Of a stretch of 64,000 bases of DNA, positions 8,247 through 16,382 are shown in pieces. Source of the DNA: Microbacterium arborescens (GTDB lineage: Bacteria; Actinomycetota; Actinomycetes; Actinomycetales; Microbacteriaceae); contig NZ_CP128474.1 of the NCBI RefSeq assembly GCF_030369635.1, positions 3,306,342 to 3,370,341 of the forward strand. Direction: 5' to 3'. The notes below the pieces were generated by a model. It worked only from the letters and a program-made list of their open reading frames with translations, searched no databases and was not told the DNA's origin. A program made the position numbers and the translations under genes. The stretch's first letter is position 1. Each line of letters starts with the position of its first letter.

Positions 8247-9466
8247 CCGTGCCGTTCGACCCGCGGCCCCTGCTCGAGCCGGTCTCCCCGGCTACCGCGC
8301 GCGCCTTTCGCAAGCACCTGGCCGGCAGCGGCCGGCTTCCCGGCGGTTCGGGCACCGCCGGCGTGATCATCGCGGTCGTCGTCATCGCCTTCGTCGTGCT
8401 CGTGTTCGGCGGTGTCCTCTCCGCCATCATCGGCGGTCTGGTGTTCGCGATCGGGACGCAGTCGGGCTCGGGTGCGGTGTTGTCGTTGACGAGCGTCATC
8501 CCCCTCGTCATCCTCATCGCGCTCGCGGCGCTCATCCCGTTCTTCATCCGTCGGCAGCGCGCTGCGCAAGCCGCGGTCTGGTACCGACTCGACCGCTTCG
8601 CGCGCGCCAACGGCATGAGCTTCGAGCCCCAGCGACCCCAGCCCCCGCTGCCGGGCATGATCTTCTCGCAGGGGTCGGGGCGGATGGCATCCAACCTCGT
8701 CCGCGGCGACCAGCCGCGTTTCGTCGAGTTCGCGAACTACCGCTACACGACCGGCTCGGGCAAGAACCAGCAGACGCACACCTGGGGATACGTCGCCGTG
8801 CACCTGTCGACTCCCCTACCCCACATCGTGCTCGACGCGCTCGGCAACAACGGACTGTTCGGCTCGAACCTGCCCGTCACGTTCGACCGCGATCAGCACC
8901 TGAGCCTCGAGGGCGACTTCGACCGCTACTTCCGTCTCTACTGCCCGCGCGGCTACGAGCGCGACGCGCTGTACCTCTTCACGCCCGACATCATGGCGCG
9001 GTTCGTCGACAACGCCGCCGCGCTGGATGTCGAGATCGTCGATGACTGGCTCTTCTTCTACGGCAAGCGCGACTTCTCGACCCTCGACCCGGCGACGTGG
9101 TCGTGGCTGTTCGGTGCCGTCGCGGCGATGATCGACAAGTTCGCACAGTGGGAGCGCTGGCGCGACGACCGGCTCGGGACGGCGGCGTCCGGCGCGGGCG
9201 TACCCGCGGTACCCGGCTCCCCCGGCCCGGTGACGCCCGGTCCAGCGGAGCCGGGCACGGGCCAGGCGGTCGGAACCGTACCCGCGCTGCCGGTCACCCC
9301 GCCGCCGGGACTGCTGCGCCCGCCGCCCGGTGTCGCCGCACCGGGCCAGCGCCTGAAGAAGAGCGTTCCGTGGATGGCGGTGGTCGTCGTGCTGGTGATC
9401 GTCACAGTCGGAGCGATCGGACCCGTCATCGCGTTCATCGGCGGACTCTTCGCCGCCATGCGCTGA
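8243..9466 (+). CDS. Hypothetical membrane protein
   Basis: A 407-residue membrane protein. Two or three hydrophobic segments lie near residues 39-72 and 83-102. A soluble domain of about 215 residues follows (RYTTGSGKNQQTHTWGYVAV in its centre), then a Pro/Gly-rich linker (about 312-360) and a final transmembrane helix at about 375-402. I do not recognise the family. It is coupled by ATGA overlap to the upstream unknown gene. Confidence 0.75.
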   Translation: MTVPFDPRPLLEPVSPATARAFRKHLAGSGRLPGGSGTAGVIIAVVVIAFVVLVFGGVLSAIIGGLVFAIGTQSGSGAVLSLTSVIPLVILIALAALIPFFIRRQRAAQAAVWYRLDRFARANGMSFEPQRPQPPLPGMIFSQGSGRMASNLVRGDQPRFVEFANYRYTTGSGKNQQTHTWGYVAVHLSTPLPHIVLDALGNNGLFGSNLPVTFDRDQHLSLEGDFDRYFRLYCPRGYERDALYLFTPDIMARFVDNAAALDVEIVDDWLFFYGKRDFSTLDPATWSWLFGAVAAMIDKFAQWERWRDDRLGTAASGAGVPAVPGSPGPVTPGPAEPGTGQAVGTVPALPVTPPPGLLRPPPGVAAPGQRLKKSVPWMAVVVVLVIVTVGAIGPVIAFIGGLFAAMR

Positions 9467-9709
9467 CCTGCCGGCGCCGGTCGGGCCTGCGCGGCTGTCA
9501 CGACGCTCGGGCGGGCTGATCCCGGTGCGGGGGTTCGCGATTGCCCGTGCCGCCAACAGGCTGAACGGCCCTATCCGCCGTCCGATCGCCCCGCGACTCT
9601 CATCCAGCCTGCGTACGGCACGCACGAGGGCCGCCACAGGGCCGCGAGGCGCGCGGCGGTGGCCGTTCCGTTCATGACGAGGCGGACGGGCCCGCCCTAC
9701 GGTGAGGCC

Positions 9710-10108
9710 ATGACACTCACACTCGGATTCATCGGCATCGTCACGAGCGACATGGCGGCGTCACTCGCCTTCTACCGAGCCCTGGGCGTGCCTATCGATG
9801 CGGGCCAGGACGATCGGCCCCACGTCGACGCCACGCTCGACGACGGAACGTCCCTGGCATGGGACACCATCGACACCATCCGCTCGTTCGATACGGCCTA
9901 CACTCCCGCGTCGGGCGGTCACCGCATCGCGCTCGCCTTCGACAAGGGCACGCCGGCCGAGGTCGACGCGGCGTTCGCGGCGATGGTCGCGTCCGGGTTC
10001 ACCGGGCACGTGGCGCCGTGGGATGCCGTCTGGGGCCAGCGCTACGCGACGCTGCTCGATCCCGACGGCAACTCGGTCGACCTCTACGCCTCACTCGACG
10101 CGAGCTGA
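9710..10108 (+). CDS. VOC (glyoxalase/bleomycin-resistance fold) family protein
   Basis: A 132-residue protein with two beta-alpha-beta-beta-beta halves, as in the vicinal-oxygen-chelate fold. It starts LGFIGIVTSDMAASLAFYRALGVP and ends ATLLDPDGNSVDLYASL, both typical of family members. The substrate cannot be read from the sequence. ATG at 9710 was preferred over the upstream in-frame start at 9659, because the family begins at MTLTLGF. It converges on an AraC-type regulator gene only 6 bases away. Confidence 0.85.
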   Translation: MTLTLGFIGIVTSDMAASLAFYRALGVPIDAGQDDRPHVDATLDDGTSLAWDTIDTIRSFDTAYTPASGGHRIALAFDKGTPAEVDAAFAAMVASGFTGHVAPWDAVWGQRYATLLDPDGNSVDLYASLDAS

Positions 10109-10114
10109 CGGGCC

Positions 10115-10810
10115 TCACTCGACGCGAACTGCGACCTGCGACGCGAACTGCGCGGGGCTTCGGCCGACCAAGCGCTGGAACTCGCGGGAGAGGTGCGGCT
10201 GGTCGGCGAATCCGGCCGCGGCGGCAGCATCCGCGATCGATGAGCCGGACCGCAGCACCCGTTGTGCGCGGCGAGCCCGCTCCAGACGCACCAGGGCGGC
10301 GTAGCCGTAGCCGAACGTCATCAGCATCCGCCGGCGGAACGTGCGTTCCGATATCTGGAGCGACGCGGCAGCATCCCGGGCCGAGACGGCGTCGTACGCC
10401 GAGCGGCGAGCGCCGTGGATCCAGCGTGGGCTCTCGTCGCCGAGCGCAGCGATCCGCGACACGGCATCCTTTCGCCCCGACCGATCCGCCGCTCGCAGCA
10501 TCGTCTCCCGCAGACGGCGCGCGTGACCGGCCGCGGCGAGGTCGTCGAGCGGAACGAGCTGATCGGCGATCGTGGCGAGGTCGATCCGCAGCACGTGGGC
10601 GGCGTGACCGGGCGCGAGCCGGACACCGGTCGACCCGTCCGTGCCGTCGGGCGCGGTCTCGAGCCAGCGTGTCGACGGGCCGGCGACGTCGACCCGCCCG
10701 TCGCGGAGGATGAGGTCGACGCATCCGTCCGCGGGGATGACGGCACGCCCGGCGCTGTGGGCCGAGCGCCAGAGAGTCGCCGCGCCCGACAACCGCACCT
10801 CGGAGTACAT
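10115..10810 (-). CDS. AraC-family transcriptional regulator
   Basis: A 231-residue regulator. The N-terminal part (about 1-120) resembles the ligand or sensor domain that precedes many actinobacterial AraC proteins. The C-terminal part holds the double helix-turn-helix, with SARDAAASLQISERTFRRRM (first HTH) and SSIADAAAAAGFADQPHLSREF (second) near residues 145-215. The target is unknown; the convergent VOC gene is a candidate partner by proximity only. Confidence 0.85.
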   Translation of the reverse strand: MYSEVRLSGAATLWRSAHSAGRAVIPADGCVDLILRDGRVDVAGPSTRWLETAPDGTDGSTGVRLAPGHAAHVLRIDLATIADQLVPLDDLAAAGHARRLRETMLRAADRSGRKDAVSRIAALGDESPRWIHGARRSAYDAVSARDAAASLQISERTFRRRMLMTFGYGYAALVRLERARRAQRVLRSGSSIADAAAAAGFADQPHLSREFQRLVGRSPAQFASQVAVRVE

Positions 10811-10918
10811 GGGCCCAGTCTCGCGCCTCGAGCCGGTCGATGTCCCACTTGAGCCGGGAATCCGCCCTGGATACCCGGCCGAACGGGGACCTCGGCTCAG
10901 CCGCGCGCCCTCGCGCCC

Positions 10919-11638
10919 TCAGACCGGACTGATCACCAACTCGTCGATGCGCACGTGCGGGGGCGCATCGACGACGAAGCGCACCGTGCGGCCGATGTCG
11001 GCGGGAGTCAGCATCCGCCGGCGCGCTTCGGCATCGGGTACCTCGGGACGCAGGCTCAGGAAGTCCGTGTCGACGTCGCCCGGGCACAGGTGGCACACCC
11101 GGATGCCGGCGGCGGCTTCCTGCGCGTTCAGGGTCTCGCAGACAGCGGCGAGCGCGCGCTTGCTGGCGCTGTACGCGACACCTGCGACGGGCGAGAAGCG
11201 CCAGGCCGCGATGGACGACACCACGACGACGCAGGCCGAACCAGAAGACCGCAGGGCGGGTAGGGCTGCATCGATCACCTGGATGACGCCGTGGAGGTTC
11301 GTGCCGATGACCTGTTCGACCTCGCCGACGGACTGCGTGGCCCACGTCCGCCGTGGCGAGTTCAGTCCCGCGGCGAGAACGAGTTCGTCGATGCGTCCCC
11401 ACCGACTGAGAAGTTCGTCGCGAGCCGCCGTCGCCGCCCCCGCGTCAGTGGTGTCGAACGGGAGCACGACGGCCTCTCCGCCCGCGCCCGCCACATCGCG
11501 CGCGGTCTGCGCCAGCACGTCCGGACGCCGGCCACTGAGCGCGAGACGTCGATCGGGGGCCAGGGCGAGCGCGGCGGCGCGCCCCATCCCGCTGCCGGCG
11601 CCGGTGATCCACGCGACGCGCCGTTCGGCGGCGGTCAT
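10919..11638 (-). CDS. Short-chain dehydrogenase/reductase
   Basis: A 239-residue classical SDR oxidoreductase. The nucleotide-binding motif TGAGSGMG is at residues 12-19. Ser131 or Ser132, Tyr146 and Lys150 (YSASK) form the active site. The usual NNAG motif is replaced by LAAGLN, a mild deviation. It overlaps the upstream SDR by ATGA and is the last gene of the GH2 operon. Oxidation of the released sugar or aglycone is likely but not shown. Confidence 0.88.
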   Translation of the reverse strand: MTAAERRVAWITGAGSGMGRAAALALAPDRRLALSGRRPDVLAQTARDVAGAGGEAVVLPFDTTDAGAATAARDELLSRWGRIDELVLAAGLNSPRRTWATQSVGEVEQVIGTNLHGVIQVIDAALPALRSSGSACVVVVSSIAAWRFSPVAGVAYSASKRALAAVCETLNAQEAAAGIRVCHLCPGDVDTDFLSLRPEVPDAEARRRMLTPADIGRTVRFVVDAPPHVRIDELVISPV

Positions 11639-12429
11639 GCCCGGGCCGCCATCTCGTATGCGCGTTGCGGGAACTGGGTCGCGAACTTGCCGCCGCTCAC
11701 ATCGAGCAGGGTGCCCGTGACGTAGCGCGAGGCATGGCTCGCGAGGAAGCAGACGGCGTCCGCCACCTCGCGCGGGTCGCCCCAGCGACGGAGGGTGAGG
11801 GTGTCGAGCAGCCGACTCTGCTCGTCGTGCGGTTTGTCGGCGAAGCCGTTCATGTCGGTCGGGATCATCCCCGGGGCATACGCGTTCGCGGTGATCCCCC
11901 ACGGGCCCAGTTCTCCCGCGAGGGTCCTCGTGAACTGGACGACAGCGGCCTTGGATGCCGCATATGCCGCACCGCCGACGCTCGGGATGACGGCGGCGAA
12001 CGACGCCGCGTTGACGATGCGGCCTCCGCCCTGCCGCTTCATCGCGGGGATGACCGCCTGGCAGGTGCGGAACGTTCCCGTGACGTTGACGTCGAAGACG
12101 CGGTTCCAGGTCTCGGCGTCGGCATCCTCGATGAGACCGTCGCCCAGGATGCCGGCGTTGTTCACGAGGACGTCGATGCGGCCGAACCGGCTCAGCACGG
12201 CATCCACGGCCTGCCGCACCGAGGCGGTCGAACGCACGTCGCATGCCGAGGAGGCGCCCTCGAGTCCTGCGGCGCGGCGCGCTTCGTCCGCCCAGGCGAC
12301 CGCGTCCTCGGTCACGTCCGTCGCGACGACGACGGCACGCTCATGTATGAATGTCTCGGCGATGGCTCGGCCGATGCCGCGGCCCGCGCCGGTGACGATG
12401 ACGACCTTGCCGTCGAGATCCCACTGCAT
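11635..12429 (-). CDS. Short-chain dehydrogenase/reductase
   Basis: A 264-residue classical SDR, probably NAD(P)-dependent. The cofactor motif TGAGRGIG is at residues 13-20, NNAG at 90-93, catalytic Ser143, Tyr156 and Lys160 (YAASK). The C-terminal SRYVTGTLLDVSGG is typical of the FabG/gluconate-dehydrogenase-like group. It lies 27 bases downstream of the DUF624-like gene and overlaps the next SDR by 4 bases. In sugar operons such enzymes oxidise sugars, sugar acids or polyols; the substrate here is unknown. Confidence 0.9.
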   Translation of the reverse strand: MQWDLDGKVVIVTGAGRGIGRAIAETFIHERAVVVATDVTEDAVAWADEARRAAGLEGASSACDVRSTASVRQAVDAVLSRFGRIDVLVNNAGILGDGLIEDADAETWNRVFDVNVTGTFRTCQAVIPAMKRQGGGRIVNAASFAAVIPSVGGAAYAASKAAVVQFTRTLAGELGPWGITANAYAPGMIPTDMNGFADKPHDEQSRLLDTLTLRRWGDPREVADAVCFLASHASRYVTGTLLDVSGGKFATQFPQRAYEMAARA

Positions 12430-12456
12430 CGTGCTCTCCTTCGATCGGTGACGTGC

Positions 12457-13080
12457 CTACGCGGCTCTCCTCGATGATGTCGCAGCACGACGGCGCTCCG
12501 CAGCGACGAGTGACACGACGATCAGCCCGGGCGCGATCACGATGAGCGGCGGCAGCATCCAGACGACCGTCGCGCTCACACCGACGCCCACCAGCACGAG
12601 AGACGTTCCGACCGGGTCGTCGGTCACGACCGCGCGTCCCTCGCGCCACAGGTCGATCCATCGTGCGCCCGGCGTCCAGAGCGCCGCGGTTCGCAGCATC
12701 GCGACGGCCACCACGACCGCCAGCCCGCCGCTGATGATCGCGAAGACCGTCCCGCCCGGAAGCGCCCCCTGTGCCGCCCCGACCGCGTTCAGGGCGAGGA
12801 GCGCGATGACGACGGCGCAGGCCGCACCGAACCACCAGCCCGAACGCACTGCCTGAAGGCCGCGCAGAGCGAAGAGTCGGATCGAGTCGGGCTCATCGTC
12901 GAGGTGAGCACGGAAGTGACGCACCCCCGCGCCGAACGCCGGGGCAAGGGTCACGAGCGGCAGCGACAGCAGCGTCACCCCGATGCCCACCACGAACATC
13001 TCGCCGAACCCCGCGACACCCGAGCCGCCGAAGATCGCGCGGCTCTCGGGCGATCCGCCCGGCTTGCGCAGGGAGGTCAT
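12457..13080 (-). CDS. DUF624 (YesL-like) membrane protein
   Basis: A 207-residue membrane protein with about five hydrophobic helices. These include segments near residues 28-50, 84-102, 112-128 and 155-193. Size, hydrophobic pattern and position fit the DUF624/YesL family, which occurs with ABC sugar importers of the same type. The molecular role is unknown. It overlaps the upstream permease by ATGA. The family call rests on pattern and context rather than a firm motif. Confidence 0.65.
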   Translation of the reverse strand: MTSLRKPGGSPESRAIFGGSGVAGFGEMFVVGIGVTLLSLPLVTLAPAFGAGVRHFRAHLDDEPDSIRLFALRGLQAVRSGWWFGAACAVVIALLALNAVGAAQGALPGGTVFAIISGGLAVVVAVAMLRTAALWTPGARWIDLWREGRAVVTDDPVGTSLVLVGVGVSATVVWMLPPLIVIAPGLIVVSLVAAERRRAATSSRRAA

Positions 13081-14000
13081 CCCTTGAGCCCCTCTGTCGC
13101 GACGCCCGCCACCAGGTAGCGCTGGAAAGCGAGGAAGAAGAGGACCACCGGCACCAACGCGAGGATCGCCATCGCCATCTGCGCGCCGTAGTCGCTCGTC
13201 GACGTCTGGTCGACGTAGAGGCGCAGGGCCAGCGGCATCGTGTACATCCCCGGGTCCTTCAAGTAGAGCAGCGGACCGAAGAAGTCGTTCCACGACCAGA
13301 TGAACGCGAAGATCGAGCTCGTGACGAGGGCGGGGCGCATGAGCGGCAGGATGACGGCCGTGAACGTTCGCGCGTGACCGGCACCGTCGATGCGGGCGGC
13401 CTCGTCGAGGTCGCGGGGAAGACCGCGGATGAACTGGATCATGAGGAACGCGAAAAAGGCATCGGCCGCGAGGAACTTGCCCAGCAGCAGCGGCCAGTAG
13501 GTGTTGATCATGTCGAGCTGGTTGAACACGATGTACTGCGGAATGATCACGACGTGGAACGGCAGGAGCATCGTCGCGATCATGCACAGGAAGAACACCT
13601 TGCTGCCGCGGAAGCGAATGCGGGCGAACGCGTACGCCGTGACCGAGCAGGAGAGCACGACTCCGACGACCGAAGCGACGGCGAGCACGAGCGAGTTCAC
13701 GACGAACGTCCAGAACGAGACCCCGCCGATCCCGGCCAACGCTGTGGCGTAGTTCTCGAGCGAGAAGGTCTCCGGCACGAGACTCACCGATCCGATGATC
13801 TCGTTGCCAGGTTTGAACGACGACATCACCATCCAGGCCGCCGGATAGAGGATGACGACGAGCACGGCGATCGCGAGCACGTGGAAGACCACCGCGCTCC
13901 CCCGCGTGCGCCAACGCCGCCCTCCCGCGAGATCGCGACCGCGACGCCGCGACGACGGGTCGGTGGTGATGAGCTCCGTCTGGGTGATCGTGTTGGTCAT
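13077..14000 (-). CDS. ABC sugar transporter permease (MalG-like)
   Basis: A 307-residue inner-membrane permease with six predicted helices; the first is near residue 40. The EAA loop reads DLDEAARIDGAGHARTF (about residues 205-221) and contacts the shared ATPase. It overlaps both neighbours by ATGA: the partner permease upstream and the DUF624 gene downstream. No ATPase gene is in the operon, so a shared MsiK-type ATPase elsewhere is likely, as is common in Actinobacteria. Confidence 0.93.
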   Translation of the reverse strand: MTNTITQTELITTDPSSRRRGRDLAGGRRWRTRGSAVVFHVLAIAVLVVILYPAAWMVMSSFKPGNEIIGSVSLVPETFSLENYATALAGIGGVSFWTFVVNSLVLAVASVVGVVLSCSVTAYAFARIRFRGSKVFFLCMIATMLLPFHVVIIPQYIVFNQLDMINTYWPLLLGKFLAADAFFAFLMIQFIRGLPRDLDEAARIDGAGHARTFTAVILPLMRPALVTSSIFAFIWSWNDFFGPLLYLKDPGMYTMPLALRLYVDQTSTSDYGAQMAMAILALVPVVLFFLAFQRYLVAGVATEGLKG

Positions 14001-14938
14001 CGTTCGTCCCCCGCATAGTGAACCCACGCCCGGGATGTGCGGAACAGCATGAGCGTGACCAGCCCGACGGCGATCACGAGCACCCAGGCCATCGCCGAGG
14101 CGTATCCCATCTGGAAGTCGCGGAAGCCCCGGAGGTAGAGATAGAGCGTGTAGAAGAGCGTCGATCCCGCCGGGCCACCGCTGCCGTTGGAGATGATGTA
14201 GGCCGAGTTGAACACCTGGAAGGCGTGAATCGTCTCGAGCAGCAGGTTGAAGAACAGCACCGGCGACAGCATCGGGATCGTGATCGACAGGAAGCGCCGC
14301 ACCGGGCCTGCGCCGTCGACGGATGCCGCCTCGTACAGCTCCGGGGGTACCTGCTTCAGACCAGCGAGGAAGATGACCATCGGGGCGCCGAACTGCCACA
14401 CCGTCAGCAGGATGAGCAGCGGGAGCGTGCGCGCCGGATCGCCGACCCATCCGCCCTCCGAAGCCGGCGGTCCCCCGAAGAACGAGCCGATCTGGGCGAC
14501 GATGCCGTCGTCGATGAACATCGCCTTCCACACGATCGCGATCGAGACGCTCCCGCCGATCAGCGAGGGCAGGTAGAACGCCGACCGGTAGAACCCCTGC
14601 CCACGGCGCGGTGCGTTCAGCAGCAGCGCGACCCCGAGCGCCGCAGCGAGCTTCAACGGTGTGCCGACCAGCACATAGATGCCGGTGACTTTCACCGCCT
14701 GCAGGAAGTTGGGGTCGGTGAACATACGCGTGTAGTTGTCGATGCCGATGAACTCGGGATCGTTGAACAGGTTGTAGTCCGTGAACGACAGCACCAGCGA
14801 CGCGATCATCGGGCCGGCGGTGAGGGCGAAGAACCCGATGAGCCATGGGCTCAGGAAGAGATAGCCGGCGCGCGTCTCACGCCGGGCCCGCACGGTCGAG
14901 CCCGCACGAACCGGGACGACGGCTGCAGGAGCAGTCAT
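13997..14938 (-). CDS. ABC sugar transporter permease (MalF-like)
   Basis: A 313-residue permease of the CUT1 carbohydrate family. A basic N-terminus is followed by six hydrophobic segments (first near residues 26-50). The EAA motif is ELYEAASVDGAGPVRRF near residue 210. It pairs with the downstream MalG-like permease and is 61 bases after the binding-protein gene. The substrate is probably an oligosaccharide or glycoside, given the adjacent GH2 enzyme. Confidence 0.93.
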   Translation of the reverse strand: MTAPAAVVPVRAGSTVRARRETRAGYLFLSPWLIGFFALTAGPMIASLVLSFTDYNLFNDPEFIGIDNYTRMFTDPNFLQAVKVTGIYVLVGTPLKLAAALGVALLLNAPRRGQGFYRSAFYLPSLIGGSVSIAIVWKAMFIDDGIVAQIGSFFGGPPASEGGWVGDPARTLPLLILLTVWQFGAPMVIFLAGLKQVPPELYEAASVDGAGPVRRFLSITIPMLSPVLFFNLLLETIHAFQVFNSAYIISNGSGGPAGSTLFYTLYLYLRGFRDFQMGYASAMAWVLVIAVGLVTLMLFRTSRAWVHYAGDER

Positions 14939-14999
14939 GGGTTGTTCCTTTCTCCTGCGGACCGGCGCCTCGGCCGTGCGGCAGGGTCGTGCGGAGCGG

Positions 15000-16310
15000 T
15001 CAGGAGCCGAGTACCAGCGAGATCTCGGAGAAGAGCTCCTGCGCGAACTGCTTCGTCGTCAGATCGCCGTATCGCAGCTGCTCGTGCAGCTCTCCCCACT
15101 TGGCCTCGATGGTGCCGTAGCCCGCGGGCAGGATCGGATAGCTGGCGGTCAGCTCATCGTCGATGGACGCCAGGTAGTCGAGGTTGACGGTGTCGGCCGC
15201 GGTCTGGTCGATCGCCTCGCGCCCGGCTTCGGTGGGCGGGGTGCCGAGCGAGGTGCCGAAGATCTCGGCGACCTCGGGAGATGTGGTGAGGAAGTCCACG
15301 AACGCGGCGGCAGCCTGCTTCTGGTCGGAGTTCTTCGCCACGCTCAGCAGCATGCTCGGCTTGGGCGCGAGAACGTGCTCGTCCTGGCCCTTCTCGAGCG
15401 GCGGCTGCACCATGCCGATGTTCTCGGTACCGGCATCCGTCATGCCCTGCAGCACCGTCGTCGAGAAGTTGAACCAGATCGCGGTCTCGCCGGCGAGGAA
15501 GCCACCGCTGGGTGAGAGCGCGACACTGCGCTCTACGGGGTAGAAGTCGCCGTCCTCGCGAAGGTCGGCGGCGCCGTCGAGATATTCGATCACATCGTTC
15601 TCGTCGAACGCAGGCGAGCCGTCCTCTTCGAAGACCGGGCTGCCGTCCTGCATGAGGTGGTAGATGAAGTTCGGAAGGCCGCCCGTGTAGTCCTCTGCCC
15701 CGTAGATCCGGGGTTCGGATGACGCGCCTGCCGCGTTGACCTCGAGGACGAAGTCGTTGAACTCGTCCCAGGTCATGTCGTCGGTCGGATAGTCGATGCC
15801 GAACGAGTCGAGGATGTCCTTGTTGTACATCATCGACCAGGCGTTCGTCCCCAGCGGGACCCCGACGAGTTGGTCGTCGACGGTGCCGGATCCCAGCACC
15901 TGGTCGTTGATGCCCTCGAGCGGCAGCAGTGAGTCGCGGTAGGGCGAGAGGTCGGCGAGCAGACCCTTGCTGGCGTATTCGCCGAGATAGCCGGCATCCA
16001 TCATCACCACGTCGGGAAGCGACTTTCCTGCCGCCTCGGTGTTACGAGCGGTCCAGTAGTCGCCCCAGGCGTTGAAGTTCCGCACGACCTCGACGTTCGG
16101 GTACTGCTCGTTGAAGAGCGCCACGACCTCTTCGAAGCGAGCGGCGCGGTCTTCGTTCCCCCACCACGAGAAGCTGATCTTGGCTGCGGTCTCGTCGTCG
16201 AAGGTGATGTCCTCGGGAGCGGCGTTCGAACCGCTGCCGGCGCCGCAACCGGCGAGCAGAAGGGCGGCGGCTCCGACGAGAGCGAACGATGCGGGCAGTC
16301 TCTTCAACAT
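15000..16310 (-). CDS. ABC sugar transporter substrate-binding lipoprotein
   Basis: A 436-residue extracellular solute-binding protein (family 1). It has a signal peptide and lipobox LLAGC with the acylated cysteine at residue 22. The mature protein begins with a Ser/Gly/Asn linker and then ISFSWWGNEDR, typical of the family. It captures the sugar outside the membrane and delivers it to the two downstream permeases. The gene follows the GH2 enzyme by 72 bases. Confidence 0.93.
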   Translation of the reverse strand: MLKRLPASFALVGAAALLLAGCGAGSGSNAAPEDITFDDETAAKISFSWWGNEDRAARFEEVVALFNEQYPNVEVVRNFNAWGDYWTARNTEAAGKSLPDVVMMDAGYLGEYASKGLLADLSPYRDSLLPLEGINDQVLGSGTVDDQLVGVPLGTNAWSMMYNKDILDSFGIDYPTDDMTWDEFNDFVLEVNAAGASSEPRIYGAEDYTGGLPNFIYHLMQDGSPVFEEDGSPAFDENDVIEYLDGAADLREDGDFYPVERSVALSPSGGFLAGETAIWFNFSTTVLQGMTDAGTENIGMVQPPLEKGQDEHVLAPKPSMLLSVAKNSDQKQAAAAFVDFLTTSPEVAEIFGTSLGTPPTEAGREAIDQTAADTVNLDYLASIDDELTASYPILPAGYGTIEAKWGELHEQLRYGDLTTKQFAQELFSEISLVLGS

Positions 16311-16382
16311 GTTTTCTCCTCATTGAGCAAGCATGAGCCCGGGTTAGGTGTGGGATGTGGCCGGCCGGACGCCGGCGGACGT

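Noticed and set aside
9467..9709. Coding sequence in the gap before the VOC gene
   Set aside because: The in-frame extension from 9659 is not conserved-looking, and the rest shows no start, Shine-Dalgarno or structured RNA.
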